Shown: positions 7,178-16,395, counted from the stretch's first letter. The stretch is 64,000 nucleotides of DNA from an uncultured Aquimarina sp. (GCA_947500505.1 CANMSL010000001.1:310001-374000); one strand, 5' to 3'. Numbers and translations are program-made. Notes: a model not told the origin generated them from the sequence alone.

Positions 7178-8571
7178 AAAAAGTTTTGGTAATACTGATT
7201 TGTAATTTGACCATCATATGCCGTGGGCAAGAATCCAATATGATTGAGAAACCGAAGGTGGACAAGCGTATTGAAATCATCAGTATTGCCTGTCGATTGG
7301 CTGATTTCAACGAGTATCAACCGGATATTTTCAAGGTTTATGTTGATAAAATTGAATCCCACTATGGGAAGCACAAGTCGCACGAGCTTATTTCCTTTCT
7401 TAAAAAATTAAGGGTTGAAAGAGCATTGGGCTATGACGCGGTTCCCTTTTTGGCCGTACACTTGGATGATGATTTTAATCCGGTAATCCCATTTACAGAA
7501 AAAGTCCCAGGTGGTAGATGGGGAAAGGAAAATGCTTATGAATTTGTTGAATTACTAAAGAAATTCTACGATGATACTAATTCAGAAGAGTTTCTTGAGA
7601 GTAACAAACAATTGTTCGCAGAAGCCGAGAATAAATTCCTTTCGATTTTCGAAAAGCTCGATACACAATGGTACGCTGATTTTTATGGAACACCTGCAAG
7701 TGAAGAATTTAAGCTAATCATTGGCTTAGGAATAGGTGGTAGCAATTATGGCTGCCCTGTGAACTTTGAGAATGGAAAAAAACAAGTCAACGCAATAATG
7801 GGCACCTGGAAAACAGATGATTCAGGAATGGCGGTTTTTCCAATGGACGATTATTTTCCTACGGTCGTACATGAGTTCAACCACTCTTTCGTTAACTATC
7901 TTCTTGACGAGAACCCAGCACCGTTCAAGGAAAATGGCAAGAAACTTTATGAAGCTGTAAAACAGAAAATGAAAAATGCAGGCTATAGTAATTGGAAAAC
8001 AGTACTCAACGAGGCCTTGGTACGGGCAGCGGTTATAAAGTATATGAAAGACCATAATTTCGAGGACGAAAAAATACAGCTTGAAATTATGGAACAGCTG
8101 AACCGTGGTTTCATCTGGATTGAGGATTTGGTCAAAAAGTTAGAACTATATGATAGCCAACGAGAAAAATATCCTACATTAAAGAGTTTTATGCCCGAGT
8201 TAGCCAGGGCTTACAAAACGTTTGCGGATAAGCGGAATCTTTATATTGAATTAAATGAAGATAAGAAATCACGTTTTGTGTCGATAGGTGAATTTGAAAA
8301 TGGGAATCAAACGGTGGATGCTGCTTTAAAGCAAATAACCATTAATTTTGATAGACCGTTTAGAGGGTCACAATTCATAAGACCCGGGGAAGATATGGCT
8401 ACATTTCCAAAAATTATAGGTCTGAGGTATTCCAATGATAACAAATCGGCCATTATAGAGGTCGATTTGGAAAAAGATAAGAAATACATATTTTATCTTA
8501 TTGGATTGGCACCAAAATCCGAAGGAAGCAAGAATAACGACCAAGAAATTCGTTTTAAAACATTAGAATAA
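7174..8571 (+). CDS. Secreted DUF4932-type protein with HEXXH motif
   Basis: A 465-residue exported protein with an N-terminal signal segment (MKKVLVILICNLTIICRGQ). The central region resembles DUF4932 and carries a zinc-peptidase-like HEFNH motif (His233, Glu234, His237), preceded by FPTVV as in gluzincins. The C-terminal ~120 residues look like a beta-sandwich ending in QEIRFKTLE. It is the last gene of the four-gene ECF operon, so it may be an effector of that envelope response. Proteolysis is plausible but unproven. Confidence 0.8.
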   Translation: MKKVLVILICNLTIICRGQESNMIEKPKVDKRIEIISIACRLADFNEYQPDIFKVYVDKIESHYGKHKSHELISFLKKLRVERALGYDAVPFLAVHLDDDFNPVIPFTEKVPGGRWGKENAYEFVELLKKFYDDTNSEEFLESNKQLFAEAENKFLSIFEKLDTQWYADFYGTPASEEFKLIIGLGIGGSNYGCPVNFENGKKQVNAIMGTWKTDDSGMAVFPMDDYFPTVVHEFNHSFVNYLLDENPAPFKENGKKLYEAVKQKMKNAGYSNWKTVLNEALVRAAVIKYMKDHNFEDEKIQLEIMEQLNRGFIWIEDLVKKLELYDSQREKYPTLKSFMPELARAYKTFADKRNLYIELNEDKKSRFVSIGEFENGNQTVDAALKQITINFDRPFRGSQFIRPGEDMATFPKIIGLRYSNDNKSAIIEVDLEKDKKYIFYLIGLAPKSEGSKNNDQEIRFKTLE

Positions 8572-8583
8572 TTTCAACAACGA

Positions 8584-8800
8584 TTCACTTAGCCCATTCC
8601 CCCACATTCCGCGAGAGACTACATTCTGGGAAATGAGCTTCCCTACACTATTTTTGGACACAATCCCCAATTTTGGCTTATCATCCCATTAACCCTTTCT
8701 GATACTCTGGGAAGGAATACTAGATTACCTAGCTAAAATTTTGAATTAAATCCACCTTTTCATCGGAAAGCCATCTCTTCAATTTTCTTGACAGGGTTTT
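8584..8800 (+). repeat. Interspersed hairpin repeat, copy b (with 3' extension)
   Basis: Full copy. The 5' module reads CACTTAGCCCATTCC then CACATTCCGCG, followed by GGACACAATCCCC and the right stem TAGCTAAAATTTTGAATT. After the core, the extension GGAAAGCCATC...TTTTCTTGACAGG is shared with copies d and i. It sits between convergent genes. Confidence 0.85.
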
Positions 8801-9546
8801 TACCATTCAATCACTCTTTTGTCTCTAAAAAACTTCCCTGTCATCGAGCTATCTTCCAAAAGCGCAGCCCACACAATGGTTTCCGCGCCTTTTTCGGGGC
8901 TTCTGCTGGCGTTGCTACCGCCCATATCCGTACGTACCCAACCCGGGCAGACAGAATTGACCAAGATTCCATCACTTATAAGTTGATTGGCAAAGGCCAA
9001 GGTTACACCGTTTAAACCCAATTTGGATAAGCTATACCCTGGTGTCGTTCCATCTTGACTGCTCAATGCGCCCAAGCCACTCGATACATTGACGATTCTG
9101 GCTGCCTGACTATTCCGAAGCAATGGAAGAAAGGTCTGAATCATTTGCAAGGGTGCCAAGGTATTCGTTTTAAGAGTGGTTAGGACTTCATCAAGGTTGG
9201 CATTTTCAATGTTTTGATGGGTGTCGTAATTGATACCCGCATTGTTGATTAGGATATCGAGTTTGCCAAATTCAGCTTTACCGCTTCGCTCTCCCTTCGG
9301 TCGTGAATCTCGCAAACTCGATTTCGCGAAAGCGTAACAAGCATTAATACTTTGGGTATCCGTAACGTCGAGCTGATGGTACAGGGCATTCCCATACGTG
9401 GATAGTTTTTCCAAAGCTTTTCTACCATCACTTTCCTTTCGGCTGGTAGCGATGACCGTAATATCTTTTTTCAATAATTCTTTTGCCACGGCAAAACCTA
9501 TTCCTCGATTGGCACCCGTGACCAATGCTATTTTCTTCGTTTTCAT
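8800..9546 (-). CDS. Short-chain dehydrogenase/reductase with in-frame palindrome insertion
   Basis: Classical SDR of 248 residues, cytoplasmic. Cofactor motif VTGANRGIG (9-17), NNAG (101-104) and catalytic YSLSK are present. An unusual Arg/Ser/Lys-rich stretch at about residues 74-91 sits just before FGKLDILINNAG, where SDRs normally have no such insert. Its DNA contains TTTCGCGAAAGCG, the flavobacterial palindrome seen in other genes here. Last gene of the AraC-led minus cluster (14675 to 8800). Substrate unknown. Confidence 0.9.
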   Translation of the reverse strand: MKTKKIALVTGANRGIGFAVAKELLKKDITVIATSRKESDGRKALEKLSTYGNALYHQLDVTDTQSINACYAFAKSSLRDSRPKGERSGKAEFGKLDILINNAGINYDTHQNIENANLDEVLTTLKTNTLAPLQMIQTFLPLLRNSQAARIVNVSSGLGALSSQDGTTPGYSLSKLGLNGVTLAFANQLISDGILVNSVCPGWVRTDMGGSNASRSPEKGAETIVWAALLEDSSMTGKFFRDKRVIEW

Positions 9547-9599
9547 AGCTGCAAAGTTAAGAATGATGATGATGACGAAGCCATCATTTGGTGATTATT

Positions 9600-10532
9600 T
9601 TATTGGGGCTTCGGCGGCGCAAAAGGCCCTGTCAACATTCCCATAGTCACGTCCAAATCGATGCCCTGAATGGCCGATGGCGCATCTGCAGAGGCCAAAA
9701 AGAGGACAATATCCGCCATTTCCTCTACTGTGTTGGTTCTGTATTGTGAATTGGGTGCAGGGTTCTCATCTGGATTTGCTCCTTGGGCTTCAATGGACGC
9801 CCTGCGCATTGGCGTATCTACACCACCTGGTGATATGGCAACCACCCGAATGCCGTTTTTACCATAATCCAAAGCCCCACCTTTGGTAAGCCCACTAACC
9901 CCGTGCTTGCTCACCGAGTAGGGTGCGATGCCCGCAAATCCACCGTGAGCGGAAACGCTGGAATTGTTGATGATAACGCCTTTGAGTCCAAAGCGCCCCC
10001 AAACTTCATTTTGAAGCATCTGGGGAATTTCATTTTTCATACTCAGAAAAGTGCCTCGGGTATTCGTTTTCCAAACATCGTCAAAGGAGGCCACATCAAT
10101 ATCGGCAATGGGTTTGTTTCCCTTTAAATCATCGAGACCGAAAACGATGCCCGCATTGTTAAATGCGATGTGGATGTTGCCATACTTTTCCTTGGTCTGC
10201 TCAAAAAAGCGTTTTACCTGTGATTTCTCTCGGATATCCGTTTTGAAATAGGTCGCTTCGCCACCTTCAGCCCTGATTTCGGCCTCTACCTGCTTTCCGA
10301 GGTTTTCACGCCTGCCCAAGAAAGCTACTTTGGCACCTTCTCTTGCAAAGGCCTTTGCGGTTTCCTTACCTATACCAGAAGTTGCACCTGTAACTACAAC
10401 GACCCTGTCTTCAAAGCGTTTGAACAATTCACTATTTTTATTTGCTGATGGATTCATAGCTTCTAACGCTGACATTGTTCCCAAGCCTGCCAAAGCCAAT
10501 CCACCGTTTTTTATCATTTCTCTTCGTTTCAT
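9600..10532 (-). CDS. SDR oxidoreductase with Tat-like leader
   Basis: A 310-residue SDR. Its first ~30 residues (MKRREMIKNGGLALAGLGTM) look like a twin-arginine signal, suggesting export of a cofactor-loaded enzyme. The SDR core starts near residue 40: VVVTGATSGIGKET, NNAG, catalytic Ser in NNSSVSAHGG, and YSVSKHG. A strong hairpin terminator (10545-10577) separates it from the upstream hydrolase gene, so it may have its own promoter. Substrate unknown. Confidence 0.88.
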   Translation of the reverse strand: MKRREMIKNGGLALAGLGTMSALEAMNPSANKNSELFKRFEDRVVVVTGATSGIGKETAKAFAREGAKVAFLGRRENLGKQVEAEIRAEGGEATYFKTDIREKSQVKRFFEQTKEKYGNIHIAFNNAGIVFGLDDLKGNKPIADIDVASFDDVWKTNTRGTFLSMKNEIPQMLQNEVWGRFGLKGVIINNSSVSAHGGFAGIAPYSVSKHGVSGLTKGGALDYGKNGIRVVAISPGGVDTPMRRASIEAQGANPDENPAPNSQYRTNTVEEMADIVLFLASADAPSAIQGIDLDVTMGMLTGPFAPPKPQ

Positions 10533-10544
10533 CGTATAAGTTTT

Positions 10545-10577
10545 AAAAGAGGGTATCTAAAAAAAAGATACCCTCAT
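10545..10577 (-). terminator. Hairpin terminator between hydrolase and SDR genes
   Basis: GAGGGTATCT (10549-10558) pairs perfectly with AGATACCCTC (10566-10575), and the minus strand has TTTTAAAA after it. It would end the minus-strand transcript of the 641-residue hydrolase. Confidence 0.75.
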
Positions 10578-10587
10578 TATTATTTGA

Positions 10588-12513
10588 TTATTTTAAATAG
10601 TTCACTACCTCGTTCATTGCTGCATTTACCGCTTCCTCTTCAAAATAAAGTTGCTGTTGGTTGTAATCGTTCAGCCAAACGATGTCTTTCTCGCCCTTTA
10701 AATGACCATAAAAGTCCTTTGCGCCCTGTGGTACGGCACCACTCTCGCTGTGCACGATGAATACGGGTTGTTTGATTTCTTTTCCGGCAGCGATACCGTC
10801 GAAGGTCAACCAAGGTTCCCAAGAGCTTACCGCAAAACGGTTGTCGTAGACTTTACCTGCTGCTTTTGCTGGGCTTAAGTAATAATCGAAAGCACCGTGA
10901 GGCACGTACATCGCACTTAGTGGGTCTAGCTCGCTGGCTGCAAGAACATATTCCATCTCACCTGTTTCGGCATATCTCTTTTTGGCTTCCTTAGCAGCTT
11001 GTAACAGACCGTCGGTTCCACCCGGGCGCATATCGTAGATACTTCTGGCGATTTCTGGATTGTGCAACCAAGGGGCAACCAAAACCAGTTTTTTGATTCT
11101 TGCGTCCTGAGCGGTAGCGTGCGCCATATATCCCGAACTGGCACATACGCCCAAGCCTGAGATTTCATTGGTATCCACATTCTCGTGATTGGTCAGGAAG
11201 GTCACCGCGGCCTTGATGTCTTCAATCTTAAGGTTATAATCCTCGACTTGTCTGGGCTGTCCTTCGCTTTCGCCAAATCCGGTAAAGTCGAAAGTAAGCG
11301 TGATAAAGCCATCTTTGGCCATAACACTGGCGTATTCGTCGGGCATCTGTTCTTTTACACTGGTCCAGCTTCCCGTAACCACGGCTGCAGGATATTTTTG
11401 TGAGGCATCGAAGTTGGCTGGCAGGAATAAATGTCCTTTCAACAGAACCCCTTGACTACTAAAGGTTATCTCTTCCTGTGTTACACCGCTATCGGTTCTG
11501 GCACCGGCCTTATGTACCGAATAGGTTTCGGGTTGTAGTCCCGGCCAGCTGTTCAACAAAATATTCGGGTTAAAGTACTCGATGAATCTCGAAATCTTAC
11601 CATTTTCAATGGTGAACAGACCCACGTACGAATTGTTGTACGGCTTGCCTTCACCAGTAGTCACCGTTCCGTTGTATTTCACCAAAACGGTATTTGGGTT
11701 ACTTGTGCCATAATACTCACGTTCGTAGGATTGGGTATAGTCCATCACACCAATATATTGGTTGCGCATTGCGTCGATACCATTCAGTGATTTCGGGAAA
11801 TTCTTGGGCGACAATGGCATTTCCTGAACGATATCTTCATTAAGGGTGGCGAGTACATTCTTAAGATTTCTTGCTTCCAAGGCATTAAAGAAATTTTCGA
11901 CAGCGGCTATGGTATTGTTATCCGCTTTCGCGAAAGCGGGCACATTCCCATTTTTAACGTTTTCCATTGCTTGGGCAGGAAGGTCACCATTTCCAGATTG
12001 GTCATATAGGCTCAAATCGATTCGTGCCAATTTCCACGTATCGTTTTCTTTGATAAATTCGGTATCGTAGCCTACGAACACCGTCCATTCGTCATTGTTC
12101 AGATAATGCGTGGCGATAGCTTCCAAAGTCGCCGTGGCACGATTGCCTGCTACCCAAATGGCTTCGTTGTGTATCTGGTGGGCAGTGCGTTCAAAACCTG
12201 GAAGCATTGCCTTCCATCCCGTAAGTATTTCATTGGGTGACTTAAAACCAGCATCACCGCCTAAAGCGGTATAATCGGTATAGACCGAATCTGCCATCTT
12301 TGATGCTACCTCGTCCCAGTTTCGGTTGTCCACTTCACTGAAAAATGAAGTGAGTAGTTCTTGAATCAATTTTTGTTCTTGTGCTGTTTTTGTTTCCGTT
12401 GTATTGAGTATTGTTTCCATTGCTAAATCGTTTTGATTGTCATTCGTTCTTGCTTTGTTTTTACAGGCCATTAGTCCAACTAATGCAACCAGTATCAATA
12501 GTATCTTTTTCAT
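10588..12513 (-). CDS. Lipoprotein: two NTF2-like domains fused to an alpha/beta hydrolase
   Basis: A 641-residue lipoprotein with lipobox LMAC (Cys17). Two NTF2/SnoaL-like domains (about 45-180 and 200-335) precede a dienelactone-hydrolase/YcjY-like alpha/beta hydrolase (about 345-641). The nucleophile elbow is GLGVCASSG, with Cys in place of Ser as in dienelactone hydrolases. The catalytic His seen in the neighbour (GSHFDFYD) is replaced by a Gln-rich NDYNQQQLYF, so activity is uncertain. The TTTCGCGAAA palindrome lies in its coding region at 11922-11939 (residues PAFAKAD). It starts 1 bp after the stop of the related hydrolase at 12515, so the two are one operon. Confidence 0.85.
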   Translation of the reverse strand: MKKILLILVALVGLMACKNKARTNDNQNDLAMETILNTTETKTAQEQKLIQELLTSFFSEVDNRNWDEVASKMADSVYTDYTALGGDAGFKSPNEILTGWKAMLPGFERTAHQIHNEAIWVAGNRATATLEAIATHYLNNDEWTVFVGYDTEFIKENDTWKLARIDLSLYDQSGNGDLPAQAMENVKNGNVPAFAKADNNTIAAVENFFNALEARNLKNVLATLNEDIVQEMPLSPKNFPKSLNGIDAMRNQYIGVMDYTQSYEREYYGTSNPNTVLVKYNGTVTTGEGKPYNNSYVGLFTIENGKISRFIEYFNPNILLNSWPGLQPETYSVHKAGARTDSGVTQEEITFSSQGVLLKGHLFLPANFDASQKYPAAVVTGSWTSVKEQMPDEYASVMAKDGFITLTFDFTGFGESEGQPRQVEDYNLKIEDIKAAVTFLTNHENVDTNEISGLGVCASSGYMAHATAQDARIKKLVLVAPWLHNPEIARSIYDMRPGGTDGLLQAAKEAKKRYAETGEMEYVLAASELDPLSAMYVPHGAFDYYLSPAKAAGKVYDNRFAVSSWEPWLTFDGIAAGKEIKQPVFIVHSESGAVPQGAKDFYGHLKGEKDIVWLNDYNQQQLYFEEEAVNAAMNEVVNYLK

Positions 12514-12514
12514 A

Positions 12515-13513
12515 TTATTTTAGTTGATTTTTGTAAAATGGAACTAAGGCTGCGACAGCTTCATTTACTTTTTCTTCTTGGTCATAGAAATCAAAGTGGG
12601 AACCTTCTAGCCACACCAGCTCTTTCTCGACAGGGATAGTTTCGTAAAATTTTTTCACATTATCAGGTAAAGCACTTCCATCTGAATGGATAAGCATCGC
12701 TGGAACCTTAACATCATTAGCATACGCCAGTGGGTTAAAATTCAACCAGTTTTCCCAACTCATTACCGCAAATTCATTTTTCCATTCCTTGATGCCACCG
12801 CCTCTGTTGGTATCCATATAGTATTCCATCGGGCCAACGTGCGAAGCGGATTGGTCTTCATTGTGATAGGCTAATATTAGTGTCGCTTCACCATTATTTT
12901 TGTAGTTTTCTGTCGCTTCTTTTCCTAATGCTCTAAGTTCGCCAACACGTTCTGCACTTCCATAAAGTAGCGGAAGTACCTCTTCCGTAGGTATCCACGC
13001 TGCTACGGTTGCTATCGCTTTTACATTTTTAGGGTCTGCACCTAAATACGCCATATTACCGCCAGTTGTACATATTCCTAAGGCACCAACATTACTAATG
13101 GTTTCCAAGCTTTCAAGATAGCCGCTTGCTGCCTGTAAATCATTTAGCTTAGTTTCTGGATTCTCAAATTGTCTAGGTAATCCTTCACTTTCACCATAAT
13201 GACTGTAATCAAAAGCTAGGGCGCTAATTCCGTTTTCTGCTAGTTTATGGGCATAGGTGCTAGCCATCATTTCTTTTACAGATGTAAGTGAGCCGCCGAC
13301 TACAACAGCAGGGTATGTGTTTTCTTTACTTGCATCGTTTGGCTCAAATAAAATTCCTTTTAGGGTTAAACCATCGCTCTTGAACTCAACTTTTTTCTTT
13401 GTCACTTTTTTTATTTCCATAATTATTTCTTTTGAATTTGTATTTTGACTTTGACTTTTTACACTTACTAGTCCGACTAATAAAGCGAATAGGACTGTTG
13501 TTTTTTTCATCAT
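12515..13513 (-). CDS. Secreted alpha/beta hydrolase (YcjY/dienelactone-hydrolase-like)
   Basis: A 332-residue exported hydrolase. After a signal peptide (MMKKTTVLFALLVGLVSVKS) the fold runs from about residue 45. The nucleophile elbow is GALGICTTGG (Cys148), an acid loop follows, and a catalytic His is visible in LEGSHFDFYDQEE near the C-terminus. It is paralogous to the hydrolase domain of the next gene, with which it is tightly coupled. The natural ester or lactone substrate is unknown. The AraC gene 13719-14675 lies just upstream on the same strand and is the likely regulator. Confidence 0.88.
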   Translation of the reverse strand: MMKKTTVLFALLVGLVSVKSQSQNTNSKEIIMEIKKVTKKKVEFKSDGLTLKGILFEPNDASKENTYPAVVVGGSLTSVKEMMASTYAHKLAENGISALAFDYSHYGESEGLPRQFENPETKLNDLQAASGYLESLETISNVGALGICTTGGNMAYLGADPKNVKAIATVAAWIPTEEVLPLLYGSAERVGELRALGKEATENYKNNGEATLILAYHNEDQSASHVGPMEYYMDTNRGGGIKEWKNEFAVMSWENWLNFNPLAYANDVKVPAMLIHSDGSALPDNVKKFYETIPVEKELVWLEGSHFDFYDQEEKVNEAVAALVPFYKNQLK

Positions 13514-13718
13514 ATCTCGGTTTTAAATTGTTATAATTATTTATTCAAAATTGAGAAGTGCACCTTGATTTTCTTAGATACTTTTTCAAGGAATGCTGAT
13601 ATTTCTTCGAATACTTCCTTTTTAATTATACCACAAATCTAGAAAGTAAGAACAGCTACCGAACTACGGAATTTATCGCAAGACGTACAGAATTTACATA
13701 GCACCCTAAAACGGATGT

Positions 13719-14675
13719 CTAATTAGTCAATTTTCTGAACTGTGAAGGCGTTTTTCCAATCTGCCCTTTAAAGAAATTGGCAAAGTGATTGGGGTAGGAA
13801 TAGTACAATGAAAAAGCGATTTCCTTTATGGAATCTGAAGAGTTTCGCAATCTGGATTTTGCGAGCGAAAGAATATGGTTGTAGATGTGCTCGGAAGCCG
13901 ATTTGTCCGTAATGCGCTTTACGACGGCATTGAAGTGGTTGGGATTTAGGTATAATTTATCCGCATAATATTGCACTTGATGCGGGTTAAGGTCTTCGTA
14001 GGAATGCCCTGGCTGAAAGGCCAGTTCCATAAAGGTCTTGAATCGGCTTACGATGTCCAAATCCTGTTTACGCTGGTCTTGGGATACCGAGACTTTCGAT
14101 ATGTTTCTTGAATAAAGCCTCGATATTTTATGTAAGAGGATGTGCAGATAATGCGCAATGATGACTTTACTCGAAGATTTTCCCAGTTGAAATTCAAATT
14201 GTATATCCGAAAACAGTTTGGCAAAGAGTTCGGCTTCCTGTGCCGTCACTTCCATCGGCACCGTATTGTCATTCAGCAAAAAGGGGAAAGCTTCCGTGAT
14301 TCTTTTGTCGGGATGGGAACGTTTAAAGAAGTCCTCGCCAAAGATAACATAATAGCCTTGCCAATCCGGTGCAATGTCCCACGAGATGATTTGATAGGGC
14401 GAATTGAAAAACACCGTGGCCTCTAAATTTTTAGTGGAATAATTGCCAGTGGAAGCAAACCCGCCACCATCTACCTTGATGGCTATGGCATAAAATTCGT
14501 GCTTGAAAGGCGGCATCTGGTGATGCACGCTTTTCATATTGTCCTCAAAGCTACGCAGGTCGAAGTCGTCCCATTTAGGTGGTGGGATGTTGATGCCGTG
14601 GCAGTATTCTTTTAAGGTTGAAAAGTGTTTCAAATATCCGTTAGGTGTTTTTACAAATTTACGGAAATACTGCAT
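13719..14675 (-). CDS. AraC family transcription regulator
   Basis: A 318-residue regulator: N-terminal cupin-like sensing domain (about 1-170) and a C-terminal AraC HTH pair (about 215-318, with YADKLYLNPNHFNAVVKRIT and IAFSLYYSYPNHFANFFKGQIGKTPSQFR). It precedes the hydrolase/hydrolase/SDR/SDR genes on the same strand. Its start is only about 5 bp from truncated repeat copy c, which therefore occupies its promoter region. A remnant closely matching residues 7-34 of this protein lies at 47185-47268. Confidence 0.92.
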   Translation of the reverse strand: MQYFRKFVKTPNGYLKHFSTLKEYCHGINIPPPKWDDFDLRSFEDNMKSVHHQMPPFKHEFYAIAIKVDGGGFASTGNYSTKNLEATVFFNSPYQIISWDIAPDWQGYYVIFGEDFFKRSHPDKRITEAFPFLLNDNTVPMEVTAQEAELFAKLFSDIQFEFQLGKSSSKVIIAHYLHILLHKISRLYSRNISKVSVSQDQRKQDLDIVSRFKTFMELAFQPGHSYEDLNPHQVQYYADKLYLNPNHFNAVVKRITDKSASEHIYNHILSLAKSRLRNSSDSIKEIAFSLYYSYPNHFANFFKGQIGKTPSQFRKLTN

Positions 14676-14680
14676 CTATT

Positions 14681-14731
14681 CTGTTCAGCTCATTTCCCTG
14701 CATTTCGCGAAAAGCTATATTCCGGGGAAAA
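14681..14731 (+). repeat. Interspersed hairpin repeat, copy c (5' part only)
   Basis: Only the 5' module is present: TTCAGCTCATTTCCCTGCATT, then TTCGCGAAAAGCTA and ATTCCGGGG. The hairpin arms are missing. It abuts the AraC start codon on the minus strand. Confidence 0.7.
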
Positions 14732-14931
14732 ACATTATTAAATAGCCCTAGGATCGACATGTTGTTATCTGCTTACATTATTGTGCTAGCCCGAACCGCT
14801 AAGGTGGTAGGTATACTTTATACCGCTTGGAAAAACAACCAAGTCAAATTGAGCTAAATGGTAATTTTGAATTCAATGGTACTTATTCTAATTGAAGTTC
14901 TTGAAATTTTAGTTAAAGTCTTGTTATTTTA

Positions 14932-14957
14932 TTTGTAACGTTCATTACAAATAAGTA
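14932..14957. promoter_or_regulatory. TetR-type operator upstream of the TetR gene
   Basis: Perfect inverted repeat TTATTTGTAA / TTACAAATAA with a 6-nt spacer, immediately before the TetR start at 14979 and overlapping a -7-like TTATTTG. A near-identical dyad precedes the next gene. Confidence 0.75.
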
Positions 14958-14978
14958 TTTTTGGATAAATTTTTAAGA

Positions 14979-15575
14979 ATGCCCAAAGTAGAATTGTTTG
15001 ACAAGGAAGTAGTTTTGGATAGAATAATGCAACTGTTCTGGAAGAAAGGATATCACGATACCTCAATGCAAGATATCGTTGAGATATCCGGATTGGGACG
15101 TTCAAGTATTTATAATTCCTTTGGTTCTAAAAGAGAAATCTTCTTGGCCGTATTAAGTAGATACCAAAAAGAAATGAAGAGCCACTTTCAAGACAAAATA
15201 GCAAGCATTTCCAATCCTTTAGAAGCCATTGAGTCCATTTTATTATGGAACCTTGATGTAGCAAAAAGTGATAAGGACAAAAAAGGTTGTTTCATTGTGA
15301 ATACCCGGACAGAAATGTCCAATGTGGATGGGGCTTTGAACATTTGGATAAAGAACGACCAAGACAAAACCTTAAAAATTTTCAATAGCTTGGTACAAAA
15401 AGGGCAAAAGAATGGAACAATCACCACAGCTTTTGGACCATCATCCCTTTCAACTTTTCTTTACAGTACAATGATAGGACTGCGGGCTACAGCTATGACA
15501 TCAGATAATTATGAGCAATTGAATGATATGGTGAAATTTGCCATAAAAGCCCTGAAAAGGCAACAAAAAGTGTAA
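14979..15575 (+). CDS. TetR/AcrR family repressor
   Basis: A TetR-type repressor of 198 residues. The HTH is clear: ILFWKKGYHDTSMQDIVE-like first helices, then SGLGRSSIYNSFGSKREIF. The ligand-binding C-terminus has no recognisable effector signature. The ATG at 14979 is preferred over an in-frame TTG at 14961, which falls next to the operator. Two matching palindromes (one before this gene, one before the SDR at 15646) indicate self-regulation and control of the following SDR. Confidence 0.92.
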   Translation: MPKVELFDKEVVLDRIMQLFWKKGYHDTSMQDIVEISGLGRSSIYNSFGSKREIFLAVLSRYQKEMKSHFQDKIASISNPLEAIESILLWNLDVAKSDKDKKGCFIVNTRTEMSNVDGALNIWIKNDQDKTLKIFNSLVQKGQKNGTITTAFGPSSLSTFLYSTMIGLRATAMTSDNYEQLNDMVKFAIKALKRQQKV

Positions 15576-15595
15576 ACATTTTTTTTAATCATATT

Positions 15596-15619
15596 TGTAA
15601 CAATCGTTACAAATAAAAC
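15596..15619. promoter_or_regulatory. TetR-type operator upstream of the SDR gene
   Basis: Perfect dyad TATTTGTAAC / GTTACAAATA with a 4-nt spacer. It overlaps a near-consensus -7 box and shares its half-sites with the operator before the TetR gene. Confidence 0.78.
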
Positions 15620-15645
15620 TTAAGTAATAACTAAAATTTTAAATT

Positions 15646-16395
15646 ATGAGCAATCTAAAAGGAAAAAACATTTTAATCACCGGAGGAAACAGTGGAATCG
15701 GGTTTGAAACAGCAAAACTTGCCATTGGCAAAGGTGCTAAAGTCATTATAACCGGTAGAAACGAACAAAAACTAATAGATGCAGTGAGTGAATTGGGGCC
15801 GGACGCAAAATTTCAAGTCGCCGATGCCTCTGATATAGAAGACAGTATAAAACTTGGCAACTATCTTGAAAGCAATGGCATTAAACTCGATTCATTGTTC
15901 TTGAATGCCGGTATTGCCAAATTTGCCCCCATAGAATTTATAGATGAGCAATTTTTTGATGAGCAGTTCAACATTAATGTCAAGGGTCTATTTTTTACCA
16001 TCAAGCACTTACTGCCTGTTCTTGGTAAAGGCAGTTCGGTAATTCTCAATGCTTCCATTAACGCCCATATTGGAATGCCCAATTCAAGTGTTTATGCGGC
16101 ATCGAAAGCTGCGGTCATCAGTCTTGCAAAAACTCTTTCGGGTGAGCTTATTGACAAAGGCATACGTGTAAATGCCATCAGTCCAGGGCCAATTCAGACC
16201 CCTATTTACGGCAAATTAGGACTTGAAGAAGAACAGCTCAATGAGATGGCCGGCCAAATTCAGAAACAAATTCCATTAAATAGGTTCGGCAACGCCGAAG
16301 AAATCGCAAAAGCGGCACTATTCCTGGCTAGTAGCGATTCAACATTTATGCTGGGTTCAGAGATTATCGTGGATGGTGGAATGAGCACCTTATAA
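15646..16395 (+). CDS. Short-chain dehydrogenase/reductase
   Basis: Classical SDR of 249 residues: ITGGNSGIGFET (10-21), the NAG-type motif LNAGIAKF, catalytic Ser in LNASINAHIG, YAASKAAV, and the closing GSEIIVDGG typical of NAD(P)-dependent dehydrogenases. It closely resembles the SDR at 27943-28698. It follows the TetR gene by 70 bp and has its own TetR-type operator. Substrate unknown; quinone, aldehyde or xenobiotic reduction is plausible for such TetR/SDR pairs. Confidence 0.93.
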   Translation: MSNLKGKNILITGGNSGIGFETAKLAIGKGAKVIITGRNEQKLIDAVSELGPDAKFQVADASDIEDSIKLGNYLESNGIKLDSLFLNAGIAKFAPIEFIDEQFFDEQFNINVKGLFFTIKHLLPVLGKGSSVILNASINAHIGMPNSSVYAASKAAVISLAKTLSGELIDKGIRVNAISPGPIQTPIYGKLGLEEEQLNEMAGQIQKQIPLNRFGNAEEIAKAALFLASSDSTFMLGSEIIVDGGMSTL

